DNA of 64,000 nucleotides, taken from positions 124,001 to 188,000 of the forward strand of contig JACIXR010000003.1 of NCBI GenBank assembly GCA_014360495.1, in the 5' to 3' direction. This document shows, piece after piece, positions 26,372 through 35,697 of the stretch. The stretch is from a bacterium. GTDB lineage: Bacteria > Armatimonadota > JACIXR01. The first letter of the stretch is position 1. Each line of letters begins with the position of its first letter. A model generated the notes under the pieces. The model did no database searches and had not been told where the DNA came from. It saw only the letters and a program-made list of their open reading frames with translations. The position numbers and the translations under genes were made by a program.

Positions 26372-27592
26372 ATGCAACAATGGCGTAAAAATCTTTATAC
26401 CCTCTGGGCTGCCCAACTCCTTATCTTCATCGGCATGAGCTTGGTGATGCCATTCCTCCCCTTCTATATCCAGGAGCTGGGAGTTAAGGACTTTGCATCC
26501 TCGGCTCGCTGGAGCGGTATCATCTTCGGCATCCCCTTCCTCTTCTCCGCCTTCTTCGCTCCCATCTGGGGAACTATCGGCGACCTTTATGGAAGAAAAA
26601 AGATGATTCTTCGGGCTATGTTCGGGGTATCGGTGGTTATTACTTTGATGGGGTTCGTGAAAAATGTGCGGCAACTCCTCATTCTGCGCGCGCTCCACGG
26701 AATCCTTGGGGGTTTCGTCGGTCCCTCTATGGCTCTCATAACAACCTCAGTGCCTGAGGAATTCCTCGGCTTCTCAATCGGGTTTTTGCAAACTTCAATG
26801 ATTGCGGGAAGTATCGTCGGTCCCTTCTTTGGCGGCATCTTAGCCGATATGATGGGATACCGCCAAATATTCAAGCTAACAGGACTCTGCGGACTCATCA
26901 GCGCTATAACGGTTCTCATCCTTGTTAAAGAAGAGAGGAAATCCAATTTAGGAGAAGGAAATACATATGGATTGAGAGAAAATATCTCTTTCTTCTTCCA
27001 TTCAAAGGAGCTACTAACAATTGCCTTCACAACTTTCATTATGCAGCTCGGCATTATGCTCGTTCAACCAGTCTTGCCTCTCTTCATCTCCACACTTGGC
27101 GTTAGGAAAAACATTTTAGCGACTGTTACCGGCTTGATTTTCTCCTCCACCGGCATAGTTAACATCTTCGCAACTCCCCTTTGGGGGAAAAGAGCCGATA
27201 AGAATGGCTATAAATCCACTTTGCTAATCTGTACGCTCGGCACATCCCTCTGCTATATCCCCCACGCTCTCGTAAGGAACGCCTACCAATTGGGGGTTCT
27301 CCGTATAATCCTCGGCTTTTTTTCCTCTGGAGTGGGACCCTCAACTCAATCCATAATAGCCTACAATGTTCCCCCCGAGAGAAGAGGAGGCGTATACGGA
27401 CTCGTAAATAGCGCATCATTGCTGGCAAATCTAATCGGACCAGCCACTGGCGGAGTTTTGGCTGGTGTGATAGGCATAAGAGCTTCCTTTTTGTTATCCT
27501 TTTTCTTCGTTTTTACCTCCTGGCTTCTGGTTAGGGCTATTATCAAGGAGCCAGCTAAAGCGTTTTCCACCACGAGTTCATTGAATAAATGA
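26372..27592 (+). CDS. Major facilitator superfamily transporter (DHA1-like)
   Basis: This 406-residue protein has about 12 membrane segments in two six-helix halves. The loop between helices 2 and 3 carries the MFS signature G-x-x-x-D-x-x-G-R-K (G-D-L-Y-G-R-K-K near 69-76). A second copy-like motif (W-G-K-R-A-D-K-N-G-Y-K) occurs near 270 in the other half. It most resembles the DHA1 multidrug/sugar-efflux group. It starts a three-gene unit with a fucosidase and another glycosidase (7-base and 14-base gaps), so uptake or export of a sugar is a possible role. Substrate cannot be read from sequence. Confidence 0.85.
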   Translation: MQQWRKNLYTLWAAQLLIFIGMSLVMPFLPFYIQELGVKDFASSARWSGIIFGIPFLFSAFFAPIWGTIGDLYGRKKMILRAMFGVSVVITLMGFVKNVRQLLILRALHGILGGFVGPSMALITTSVPEEFLGFSIGFLQTSMIAGSIVGPFFGGILADMMGYRQIFKLTGLCGLISAITVLILVKEERKSNLGEGNTYGLRENISFFFHSKELLTIAFTTFIMQLGIMLVQPVLPLFISTLGVRKNILATVTGLIFSSTGIVNIFATPLWGKRADKNGYKSTLLICTLGTSLCYIPHALVRNAYQLGVLRIILGFFSSGVGPSTQSIIAYNVPPERRGGVYGLVNSASLLANLIGPATGGVLAGVIGIRASFLLSFFFVFTSWLLVRAIIKEPAKAFSTTSSLNK

Positions 27593-27608
27593 AAGGTGGT
27601 TGATTAGG

Positions 27609-29261
27609 TTGAAGAAATATCTTTTCGTGATAGCGTTTCTTATCTCCATTCTCGCTGTATCTTCTTCCATCGGGCAAAGTGTAATCTCCAGTATACCGGG
27701 AGAAAGTAGGGAAGCATATGAAAATAGGATTAGATGGTGGCGTGAAGGAAGATTCGGAATCTTCATCCATTGGGGACCGGTCAGCCTTAAGGGGACGGAG
27801 ATAGGTTGGTCAAGGGGGAGCCAGATACCCGTAGAGGTTTACGATAACCTTTATAAGGAGTTCAACCCAAAGAAATTCAACTCGGAAAAATGGGCTAAGC
27901 TCTTCAGGGAAGCAGGAGCGAGATATGTAGTTATAGTCACAAAACATCACGATGGGTTTTCAATGTTTGATAGCGCTCTAACCGACTACGATGCGATGAA
28001 CACTCCCGCGAAACGGGATTTCATAGGTGAATTAACAAAAGCCTGCAAAAAAGAAGGATTGAGGGTTATGTTCTATTATTCACTCTGCGATTGGTATCAT
28101 CCCGATTACAAAACCGACTTCAATCGCTATCTTGATTTTATGTTCGGGCAGATAAGGGAGTTATGCGAGAAATACCATCCCGATGGAATCTGGTTTGATG
28201 GCGGGTGGGAACATTCCCCTGAGGAATGGCGAGCAGATGAGTTAATCAAGACGATTCATAGCATTTTGCCCAAAGCGATAATCAATAACCGTTCTGGCTT
28301 GCCTGCCGACTACGATACACCGGAGCAAGTTGTTGGGGCATTCAATACGAATAGGGCTTGGGAGAGCTGCATTACATTGGGAACTCAATGGGCTTGGAAA
28401 CCGAACGATAACATAAAATCTCTCAAGCAATGTCTTCGGCTACTCATCGGATGCGCAGGTGGGGATGGAAATCTCCTTTTAAATGTGGGTCCCACGCCCG
28501 AGGGTGAAATAGAGGAAAGACAGGCGGAGAGATTGAGGGAAATAGGGAAATGGCTGGCTAAATTCGGGGAGGGAATCTATGGGACAAGGGGAGGTCCATT
28601 TATGCCGGGAGTTTGGGGTGCGAGTACCTATAAAGGAAATAGCATTTATCTTTACATCTTCAACTTCGACGAGGATAAAATAGAGCTTCCTACAATAGAG
28701 AGAAAGGTAGTAAAATATACGCTCTTAACGGGTGGCGATTTAAAAGTTGAGCAGGATGAGAAATCATTGAGAATCATCGTTCCAGAAAAGCATCAAAACG
28801 AGCTGGTGACGGTTGTCAAGCTTGTTCTTGATGGTCCAGCAAAGGATATCCGCCCTCGCCCGGGCGCAAGCCTGCCAGAGCTAAAGGCAACAGCTTCAAA
28901 TGTCTTCCAAAATATGCCCGGCTTCGGAGCTGATAAAGCAGTAGATGGAGACGAAACAACTCGCTGGGCTACCGATTGGGGCACTTATTCTGCCTGGCTG
29001 GAAGTCGATTTGGGAAAGGCGAAAACCATCAAAGGAGTGAGAATAGTTGAAGCAGTGGAATTCGGGGAGAGGGTAAATAAGTTCGCCATAGAATATAGGG
29101 AAGATGACAAAAGCAAATGGAAAACGATTTTAATGGGGACGAAAATAGGAAAGGATTTCAAGCGAAGATTCGTCCCCATAACAGCTCGCTATTGGAGATT
29201 GAACATCCTTTCAGCAACTGAAGGTCCAACGATATACGAATTTCAGCTCCTCACAAAATAG
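27609..29261 (+). CDS. Secreted alpha-L-fucosidase (GH29) with F5/8 type C domain
   Basis: This protein of about 550 residues has a signal peptide (about 1-24). The GH29 domain shows W-R-E-G-R-F-G-I-F-I-H-W-G near residue 43, V-T-K-H-H-D-G-F near 113 and the nucleophile-type motif P-D-G-I-W-F-D-G-G-W near 194, where the Asp is the GH29 nucleophile. Residues about 420-550 form a discoidin/F5-8C-like carbohydrate-binding domain (A-V-D-G-D-E-T-T-R-W..W-L-E-V-D-L-G). The TTG at 27609 is better spaced from AGGTGG than the TTG at 27600. It follows the MFS gene in the same unit. It should release terminal alpha-fucose outside the cytoplasm. Confidence 0.9.
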   Translation: MKKYLFVIAFLISILAVSSSIGQSVISSIPGESREAYENRIRWWREGRFGIFIHWGPVSLKGTEIGWSRGSQIPVEVYDNLYKEFNPKKFNSEKWAKLFREAGARYVVIVTKHHDGFSMFDSALTDYDAMNTPAKRDFIGELTKACKKEGLRVMFYYSLCDWYHPDYKTDFNRYLDFMFGQIRELCEKYHPDGIWFDGGWEHSPEEWRADELIKTIHSILPKAIINNRSGLPADYDTPEQVVGAFNTNRAWESCITLGTQWAWKPNDNIKSLKQCLRLLIGCAGGDGNLLLNVGPTPEGEIEERQAERLREIGKWLAKFGEGIYGTRGGPFMPGVWGASTYKGNSIYLYIFNFDEDKIELPTIERKVVKYTLLTGGDLKVEQDEKSLRIIVPEKHQNELVTVVKLVLDGPAKDIRPRPGASLPELKATASNVFQNMPGFGADKAVDGDETTRWATDWGTYSAWLEVDLGKAKTIKGVRIVEAVEFGERVNKFAIEYREDDKSKWKTILMGTKIGKDFKRRFVPITARYWRLNILSATEGPTIYEFQLLTK

Positions 29262-29275
29262 GAGGTGCATTGCCT

Positions 29276-32200
29276 ATGAAACGCTTTGTTCTCCTCTTTT
29301 GCCTTCCACTTCTCCTTTGGGGACAGGGAAGTTGGGAAATATCCAATGGCTATATTCGGTTGAGCCTCGGAGAAAAGCCCCTACTCTCATTTGACCCTAC
29401 AGGAAAAGGAAGATATGGAGAAAATATCCTAAAGGATTTTCTCCCAAACTGGTTCGTCCTGCCTCCCAAATCCGTGTTGAGGCAAAAAGATAGGCTTATA
29501 TTTAAAGGGCTAACCTATTGCCAAACACGAAGAATTAAGTTAGGCAATGAGTTCGCTGAGATGCTTGAAGGTGCCCTCGGGCAAACCCTTAGCCTTCCCA
29601 ATATCTTCCTTAAAAAGATAGAGGTCTTAATCCCCACCTGGGGAACGAAGGATTCCTCACTGACCCTAATATTGAGAAGAGATGGTCCGAACGGTGAAAT
29701 AATAGCGAGCAAGAGATTAGAGAATGTTCCTGATAATTCCTGGCACGGCTTCTCCTTCTACCCTCCCCTTCCACCTGGAAATTATTACATTGAGATGAGG
29801 GAACCTAAAGGAACAATTGGATGGTGGAGCACTCGTAATGGCTTTCCCGATGGGGAGGCTTACACAAACGGCGTCATTAAATCGGATGTAGATAGGACAA
29901 TTCGGCTTGATGGATGGGAGAAAATCAGCGAAACGGATTTAACTTTCTCGCTCAGGAAAAACGAGCTTTATATTGAAGGGCAGTTAAAAACTTCGCCATC
30001 TAATCTCTACTTTCCTCTCTCCACCCCTTGGAAGAAATCAGGATATGATGTCTCAAGGGAAAGCGGAATCCTCTTCAGCAGGTTCTTCACGAGCATTGGA
30101 CAATATTATCCAATAGAACAGCTCAAGAGAAGGTACCACAGCGACCCAAATCTATCTCCCTGTGATTGGATAAGAGCAACGGGAACGGGAAACTACGACC
30201 TGATCTTCTCAAGCAAAGCCTTATCGCTTTCCTGGACAATGGAAGAAGATACAATGCATTTCCACTTCTATGCCAACCCTCAGAGAAAAGAAGAAACCAC
30301 CAAAGCCTTCTTTAAAATTACCGTCGTTCCCCATTCAAATTGGCTTCCCGATTTTTTCCCTCGCTTCCGCTCCTCAGACCCCAGACTTAACGCCCTTTTA
30401 AATCGCTTCTATTACGAGCGCGCCTTTACCTATCCTCCCGGTGGAGGTGGTTCTCCTACTTGGAAGGAATGGGACGCCCTCATAAGGGATTGGACCTGCT
30501 CCCCATTGAAAGAAGGGGAAAAGAGGAGCATAGAGAGCATAAGGATTGACGAGGATGGATATGTTTATACTTGGGGAGATTTGAAGGGGTGGCCTCTTGG
30601 CTGGCCAGAATACGACACCAGGCATTTTGACACCTGCGCCAAGCTCATCCTAGCCGTCTGGCGTTGGTATTGTTGGACGGGAGATGAAGAATTCCTATTA
30701 CAACAAATCGGTAGATTGAGGATGGCTATGAAATATCAGTTGAAGGATTTACAGGGGGAGAAAGAGGGAATAATCATCACAAATTCCAAAGATGTAATGG
30801 GGAGATTGGATGACCATAGCTCAAACTATTGGGACATCCTTCCCTTCGGCTATAGAGATGGATATTGTAGCATTTACTTTTATGCTTCCCTGCAAGCTAT
30901 GAAGGAGATAGAGGGACTTTTGGAAAGGAAAGGGATAAAGGGAGATAAATACGAATTGAGACATCCACCCTCATTTTATGAAGAGATGATGAAGAAAGCG
31001 AAGGAAGCCTATGCGAAAAATTTCTGGGATGAGGAAAAGGGACGCTTCATAGGCTGTATAGATGTGAATGGTGGTAAACACGACTACGGCTTCACTTTTC
31101 TCAATTTAGAAGCTCTTTTCTATGGATTGGGCGATGAGGAGAAAGCGAAAAGGATTTATCATTGGATGGAGAACGAGCCAACCTCATCCGGCTTGCCCGA
31201 CACCTACAGCAAATGGATTTTCGCGCCTCGAGCAAATACAATCCACAATCCTATGAGAAATGAACCGCAGGAACCCTATCCAAGTTGGTGGGTGAAATGG
31301 TGGTTCGGCACCCCCTATGGAGACCAATGCCAAGATGGCGGCGCTATTCTCTATACATCTTTTTATGATTTGATGGTCAGGGCAAGATATCTGGGAGCCG
31401 ACAACGCGTATAAGCGTTTTTGGGAGATTTTGAACAGATATTCACTACCTGATAAATTGTGCGGAGGTGCACCATTATTCAGGGGAGAAATCCCCCAGCA
31501 AGAAAATCCCGGTCAGGTTGGAGTTGACCTTCCCTTCCCTGAAAGCGGTCTCGTTCCCACATATTTTCTCTATGGAATAATGGGGATAAACGCCGATGTA
31601 GAGGGCTTGAAGATAAAGCCGAACCTCCCTTCCGCCCTTAAATTCGCTGAGGTTGAGAATCTCTGTTATAGAAATCTCCCTTTGAAGATAAGGGTCACGA
31701 GGAATTCCGTTGAGATAACTTGCCAAAAGAAGGGATATGAGTTTAGGATTTTTAAGAAGTTGAAACCAGGAGAGACATTTGTTTTTACATCCCTTCCGGG
31801 CGGAAAAGAATTTCCAAAGGTGAAGAAAAGGAAAAGCGTTTGGAAGGGGAAATGGATATGGATGGAGGGAAGGGAAAACGAAGCCAGCACAGTATGCTTC
31901 CGCAAACCCTTTGAGCTACAATCGCTTACTTCTCCCATCTTCCTCTACATCACGGCAGATAACAGATATGAACTCTATGTTAACGGCAAGCTCGTCGGAA
32001 GAGATGGGATATGGGAAACAGTTGAGAAATACGATGTGAGTCGCTTGCTTAAAAAGGGAAGGAATTTAATCGCAGTGAAATGCGTAAACGAAGATGGTCC
32101 CGCAGGTTTATTGCTTCAAGTTGAGGCAGGGAAGGAAAAGAAGGTCATTCTCATAAGCGATGGGAATTGGAAAGTTGGGGAAGGGAAAGAGGGATGGGAA

Positions 32201-32290
32201 AGGATGGAATTCAACGATAGCCATTGGGAGAAGGCGAAAGTCATAGGCACACCACCCTGCTCTCCCTGGGGCGAGCTTGAAAGACCATAA
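29276..32290 (+). CDS. Secreted six-hairpin-type glycoside hydrolase
   Basis: This protein of about 1,004 residues has a signal peptide (about 1-17). Residues about 20-330 look like beta sandwiches. Residues about 340-830 look like an (alpha/alpha)6 barrel, as in GH63/GH65/GH78/GH94-like enzymes, with acidic candidates in M-G-R-L-D-D-H-S-S and G-G-A-P-L-F-R-G-E-I. Residues about 860-1,004 resemble the jelly roll of rhamnosidase-type enzymes (W-K-G-K-W-I-W..F-R-K-P-F-E-L..Y-E-L-Y-V-N-G-K). ATG 29276 lies 9 bases after GGAGGTG; the upstream TTG 29270 is too close. The exact family and substrate are not identifiable by eye. Cotranscription with the fucosidase suggests a shared glycan target. Confidence 0.75.
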   Translation: MKRFVLLFCLPLLLWGQGSWEISNGYIRLSLGEKPLLSFDPTGKGRYGENILKDFLPNWFVLPPKSVLRQKDRLIFKGLTYCQTRRIKLGNEFAEMLEGALGQTLSLPNIFLKKIEVLIPTWGTKDSSLTLILRRDGPNGEIIASKRLENVPDNSWHGFSFYPPLPPGNYYIEMREPKGTIGWWSTRNGFPDGEAYTNGVIKSDVDRTIRLDGWEKISETDLTFSLRKNELYIEGQLKTSPSNLYFPLSTPWKKSGYDVSRESGILFSRFFTSIGQYYPIEQLKRRYHSDPNLSPCDWIRATGTGNYDLIFSSKALSLSWTMEEDTMHFHFYANPQRKEETTKAFFKITVVPHSNWLPDFFPRFRSSDPRLNALLNRFYYERAFTYPPGGGGSPTWKEWDALIRDWTCSPLKEGEKRSIESIRIDEDGYVYTWGDLKGWPLGWPEYDTRHFDTCAKLILAVWRWYCWTGDEEFLLQQIGRLRMAMKYQLKDLQGEKEGIIITNSKDVMGRLDDHSSNYWDILPFGYRDGYCSIYFYASLQAMKEIEGLLERKGIKGDKYELRHPPSFYEEMMKKAKEAYAKNFWDEEKGRFIGCIDVNGGKHDYGFTFLNLEALFYGLGDEEKAKRIYHWMENEPTSSGLPDTYSKWIFAPRANTIHNPMRNEPQEPYPSWWVKWWFGTPYGDQCQDGGAILYTSFYDLMVRARYLGADNAYKRFWEILNRYSLPDKLCGGAPLFRGEIPQQENPGQVGVDLPFPESGLVPTYFLYGIMGINADVEGLKIKPNLPSALKFAEVENLCYRNLPLKIRVTRNSVEITCQKKGYEFRIFKKLKPGETFVFTSLPGGKEFPKVKKRKSVWKGKWIWMEGRENEASTVCFRKPFELQSLTSPIFLYITADNRYELYVNGKLVGRDGIWETVEKYDVSRLLKKGRNLIAVKCVNEDGPAGLLLQVEAGKEKKVILISDGNWKVGEGKEGWERMEFNDSHWEKAKVIGTPPCSPWGELERP

Positions 32291-32350
32291 AATGTAGCAC
32301 GAACCATACCATTTTGTTATTGCTACCTCCGCCTACGGTGGGCTCGCATC

Positions 32351-32408
32351 TATGGGTATAGTTTTCACATGAGCCATTTTGCCCTTTTCGTTATTTTAAT
32401 TCCACCCT
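32351..32408 (+). repeat. 58-bp direct repeat, copy 2
   Basis: This is the second copy of the element at 26234-26291, in the same orientation, with a perfect 26-base 3' part. It lies 60 bases after the stop of the six-hairpin glycosidase gene. Together the copies delimit a cassette of about 6.1 kb. No open reading frame or transposase accompanies them. Confidence 0.8.
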
Positions 32409-32504
32409 AACACCATCATTTCAAAATCATGTTTAACATTTCCTTCATAACAATTTAGTTGATTTTCCTTTCTTGAGAGACGAGAAAGACTCGACGCTAT
32501 CTCA

Positions 32505-32542
32505 TTGCAACGCCCGAGCGCTTAAGCACTCGGGCGTTGCAA
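32505..32542. terminator. Long perfect hairpin between convergent genes
   Basis: A perfect 14-base stem (TTGCAACGCCCGAG and its complement) encloses a 10-base loop that itself holds the palindrome GCTTAAGC. It sits between the converging six-hairpin glycosidase and FMN-reductase genes, 17 bases from the end of the latter. Its placement and stability suggest a bidirectional transcription stop. No T-tract follows on either strand. The rest of the 32291-32559 gap holds only the direct repeat. Confidence 0.55.
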
Positions 32543-32559
32543 TCTCCATTATCCATTTC

Positions 32560-33336
32560 TTAAATGGAATTGAAAGTATTCATCGTCCTTTCGTGAAGAG
32601 CGTAAGCTCTCTCACATAGATTCTCAGGATATTTCTCCAACTCCAAGAGTTCTTCCTCAAATTGAGAAGCTAAATCCTCCCTGCCCTTCCTCCTTATTCC
32701 CTCAATGGCTATTCTAACCAAATACAACAACTCATCCACCAAATCCCAGTCCATATAGGGCTGAGAGTTTAGCCATTTATATCCCTCAGCAAGACTGGAA
32801 AAAGGCTTTCTCTCCTTAAATTCCTCCACCAATTTCTTTCCCCTTTTCTTTGCCTCTTCTATAGCCTCCTCGGCGTTATAACGAGTAGCCGGCATCGGCA
32901 TAACAACCCTGAAGCCGAAGACAGTGAGGGAGATGGATAGGTCTTGGAGAGCTTTAACGCAACCTTTCCCAGTCCCTCCCGCAGCGGCGATAGGGAAAGC
33001 TGGCTTGCCGTTATTCCCGTAGTTCCTCATCCTATCAAGGAAATCCTTTGTCAAACCATTTATAGTGAGGAAATAGACGGGTACAGAGATAATCAGAGCG
33101 TCACACTCATTAAACATCCTTCTCAAAGCGAGACCATCGTCGTCCCTGATATTACAATCAAGAGAAGTCCAGCAGGGAGGGTTGGGACAGGCGAGGCAGG
33201 GTTTGACCTTCCTTTCCGCCAAAAGGACGACATCAACCTCTGCGCCCGCTTCCCTTGCTCCTTCAACAGCGGACTTAAGCAATCTGGGAGAGAAACCCTC
33301 CCTATGAGGCGACCCGCATACCGCCAAAATTTTCAT
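32560..33336 (-). CDS. Flavodoxin-fold NAD(P)H-dependent FMN reductase
   Basis: This 258-residue protein begins with the flavodoxin-like FMN phosphate-binding loop C-G-S-P-H-R-E-G-F-S near residue 6. The second family block I-S-V-P-V-Y-F-L near 83 follows. A C-x-x-C-x-x-x-x-C cluster (P-C-L-A-C-P-N-P-P-C, residues 47-56) resembles that of iron-sulfur flavoproteins and could hold a metal or cluster. The C-terminal third is helical and charged. It is the last gene of the long minus-strand run, 43 bases after the Gfo/Idh/MocA gene, and ends near a strong hairpin. The physiological electron acceptor is unknown. Confidence 0.82.
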   Translation of the reverse strand: MKILAVCGSPHREGFSPRLLKSAVEGAREAGAEVDVVLLAERKVKPCLACPNPPCWTSLDCNIRDDDGLALRRMFNECDALIISVPVYFLTINGLTKDFLDRMRNYGNNGKPAFPIAAAGGTGKGCVKALQDLSISLTVFGFRVVMPMPATRYNAEEAIEEAKKRGKKLVEEFKERKPFSSLAEGYKWLNSQPYMDWDLVDELLYLVRIAIEGIRRKGREDLASQFEEELLELEKYPENLCERAYALHERTMNTFNSI

Positions 33337-33379
33337 CTCTCAATCCCTCCTTATACCTATAGTCTCCAATTAATAAAAG

Positions 33380-34366
33380 CTAAATCTTGATTATCTCTCC
33401 CTTCTCAGCAGAGGTGGCGGCGCTGAGGACAAGCTGGAGGCTTTTCGCTCCCTCTATCATCGGAACCCTCGCCTCCCTGTCGTTCTCTATCGCGTCAAGA
33501 AGGTCCAATGTCTCCGCTAAGTATATGTCCTTGTTTGAGGAAACCTCTACCTTCTTCTCCCAAGGCATGAGTGTCTGATAGATGACAGCGTGATTCGCGT
33601 CTATGAAATTGGCGGTTATCCCTTTCGCTATGAGGTCGAGCTGGGCTATCCACTTTCCGGGAATCGCTCCGTTCGTTGCAGAGACCGTGGCTATGCCTCC
33701 ATCTTTGAATGTTATCACCGTCCCGCTTACATCCTCCACTGTGTAATCGTGCACATCCCTGTGGAAGATGTTGTTCCATCTCGCATATACCGTCTCGGGC
33801 TCGCCCATAAAGTAGCGAATGAGGTCAAATATGTGGATTATCTGCTCTACTATCTGCCCTCCGCTCTTAGTCTTGTCCCTCCACCAAGCTGAATGAAGGG
33901 AATTGCACATATATCTCCCCATCATCAATCCAACCGGTCCATAGGTGCTGAGCATATTCTTCACTTCCTCAACAGCATCTCCAAAGCGGAACATAAACCC
34001 AACTTGCGACTTCACTTTTCCCTTCTCAACAGCCTTTACCATCCTATTAGCGGTCTCCATATCCAAAGCAATAGGCTTCTCTATGAAGATGTGAATTCCC
34101 TTCTCAGCAGCTATATCCACATCGTCCTTATGGGCAAATGGCGGAAGACATATATAGACTATGTCCAGCTTGACTTCATCGTACATCTTTCTGTAATCGG
34201 TGAAGACCTTTGCCTTTCCCTCCGTATAGGTCTGGGAGAACCATCTTGCCCGCTCCTCTTCAATGTCGCAGAAGGCGACCATCTCTACCCTTCCCTTTAA
34301 AGAGGCAAGGGCTCGTGCATGGGCATTGGCGATTCCTCCGCATCCAATGAAGCCTATCTTGTGCAT
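33380..34366 (-). CDS. Gfo/Idh/MocA-family oxidoreductase
   Basis: This 328-residue protein has an N-terminal Rossmann fold (G-F-I-G-C-G-G-I-A-N-A-H, residues 4-15) for NAD(P). The family's E-K-P motif is at about residue 95 (F-I-E-K-P-I-A-L). The C-terminal alpha/beta domain includes H-I-F-D-L-I-R-Y-F near 178 and D-V-S-G-T near 211. Members oxidise or reduce sugars, inositols or related compounds; the substrate here is not evident. It lies 6 bases after birA and upstream of an FMN reductase, so sugar metabolism at the tail of the cofactor run is possible. Confidence 0.88.
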   Translation of the reverse strand: MHKIGFIGCGGIANAHARALASLKGRVEMVAFCDIEEERARWFSQTYTEGKAKVFTDYRKMYDEVKLDIVYICLPPFAHKDDVDIAAEKGIHIFIEKPIALDMETANRMVKAVEKGKVKSQVGFMFRFGDAVEEVKNMLSTYGPVGLMMGRYMCNSLHSAWWRDKTKSGGQIVEQIIHIFDLIRYFMGEPETVYARWNNIFHRDVHDYTVEDVSGTVITFKDGGIATVSATNGAIPGKWIAQLDLIAKGITANFIDANHAVIYQTLMPWEKKVEVSSNKDIYLAETLDLLDAIENDREARVPMIEGAKSLQLVLSAATSAEKGEIIKI

Positions 34367-34372
34367 AATATA

Positions 34373-35164
34373 TCAACCTCCTTTTATTGTTTTTTCCAAA
34401 AGATATACCTCACCTCCAGAAATTGCAACTATTTTTTCTCCCGCCCTCACCTTCAAAAAACCCCTCTCATCTATCCCTTCCGCAATCCCCCTTATCCTTT
34501 CCTTCTCCCCTATCTTTACCTCAATTTCCTTCCCGCTGAGAAAATCCCTCTCCACCCATTCCTTTCTAATTCTCTCCCTACCCACTTCGGTGTAGCAAAA
34601 GCCGTATTTCCCGTTTAGCTCTTTTAAAATCTCCTTTAAAAGCTTGGAAACTTCCAAACTTTTACATAAAGTTATTTTCAATGATGTTGCGGATTGACTG
34701 ATATCGGCGGGGAAATCTTCCAGCTCCAAATTCACATTTATGCCAATCCCCACAACCGCCCATACTATCTTCTTATCCTCCACCTCCACATCAACCAATA
34801 TCCCTCCGACTTTCCTGCTCTCTATCAATATGTCATTTGGCCATTTCAACTCGCATTTCACGCCCAGTTTCTCTAACGCACTGGCACAGGCAGTTGCAGG
34901 GAAAAGCGATAAATAAGGGATTAAATCAGATGTCAGTTTAGGACGCAAGATGAAGGAGAAAGATAAAGATTTTGAGGGAAGAGAAAACCATTTTCTTCCG
35001 AAGCGTCCCCTTCCCTTCGTCTGCTCATCAGCCCAAACGACCAATCCTTCCTCCATCCCTGCCTTCGCGAAGGAGAGGGCTAAATCTTGAGTGGAGTCTA
35101 TGGATGAAAAATGAAGGAGTTTCTTACCGATGGTGTTGTGCTTCAACCCCTTGACCATCGGCAA
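34373..35164 (-). CDS. birA: Biotin-[acetyl-CoA-carboxylase] ligase, monofunctional
   Basis: This 263-residue enzyme activates biotin to biotinyl-AMP and attaches it to carboxyl carrier proteins. The catalytic core has S-T-Q-D near residue 23, the biotin/ATP loop G-R-G-R-F-G-R-K-W near 51-59, and the K-W-P-N-D motif near 106. The C-terminal SH3-like domain is present. The N-terminal helix-turn-helix of bifunctional BirA repressors is absent, so it is probably only a ligase. ATG 35158 is an alternative to 35164. The start lies within the end of bioY, which fits a joint biotin-uptake and attachment unit. Confidence 0.93.
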   Translation of the reverse strand: MPMVKGLKHNTIGKKLLHFSSIDSTQDLALSFAKAGMEEGLVVWADEQTKGRGRFGRKWFSLPSKSLSFSFILRPKLTSDLIPYLSLFPATACASALEKLGVKCELKWPNDILIESRKVGGILVDVEVEDKKIVWAVVGIGINVNLELEDFPADISQSATSLKITLCKSLEVSKLLKEILKELNGKYGFCYTEVGRERIRKEWVERDFLSGKEIEVKIGEKERIRGIAEGIDERGFLKVRAGEKIVAISGGEVYLLEKTIKGG

Positions 35165-35697
35165 AGATAACGAGAGAACAAACCGCCAGCGAGGATTTTA
35201 ATAATATCGCCCGGAAGGAAGGGAAGAATTCCCTTTAGAAGAGTTTGATAGGGTGAAAGGGGAAGGGATATGCTGAGCCAGAGGGCGCCCAAGAGGAGAA
35301 TCACTATCTCAGAGAGGCACATAGCGAAATATATTCGTTTCAGGGTTAGCTCGCCTTGCGTGAGCAAACCGCTTATATAGCTTGCGATGGCGAAGCCGAT
35401 TATGTAGCCTCCCGTAGGTCCGATTATCGTTTTCACTCCCGCTGACCAGCCTGAGAAGTAGGGAAAGCCAAAGGCTCCCATTAAAATATATAGGATTTGA
35501 GAGAAAGAGCCCCAAAAAGCTCCCAGGGCGACGCCTGAGGATAAAACAAAGAAGGTCTGCATAGTTATGGGGACGGGAGTAAAGGGCAAAGGAATCCTGA
35601 TTTGCGCACCAAATCCCGTTGCTAAAGCAAACAGGAGGGAAAGGAGAAGTCTTCGGGTAAAATCTTCATCCCTTGTCTTCGCCAATAGCATCTTCAC
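35143..35697 (-). CDS. bioY: Biotin transporter substrate-binding subunit BioY
   Basis: This 184-residue membrane protein has about six hydrophobic segments. The BioY block I-R-I-P-L-P-F-T-P-V-P-I-T-M-Q-T lies near residue 32-47, and the G-P-T-G-G-Y-I-I-G-F block near 93-102; both are diagnostic of BioY, the S component of energy-coupling-factor biotin transporters. No EcfA/EcfT genes lie nearby, so it works alone or with shared modules. It overlaps nadC by 4 bases and birA by 22 bases. No riboswitch-like gap precedes it. Confidence 0.95.
   Translation of the reverse strand: MKMLLAKTRDEDFTRRLLLSLLFALATGFGAQIRIPLPFTPVPITMQTFFVLSSGVALGAFWGSFSQILYILMGAFGFPYFSGWSAGVKTIIGPTGGYIIGFAIASYISGLLTQGELTLKRIYFAMCLSEIVILLLGALWLSISLPLSPYQTLLKGILPFLPGDIIKILAGGLFSRYLCRWSRG

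Noticed and set aside
26368-26373. Consensus TATAAT as -10 of the MFS gene
   Set aside because: It overlaps the ATG of a conserved N-terminus, so transcription would start inside the gene; no later start keeps the first membrane helix.
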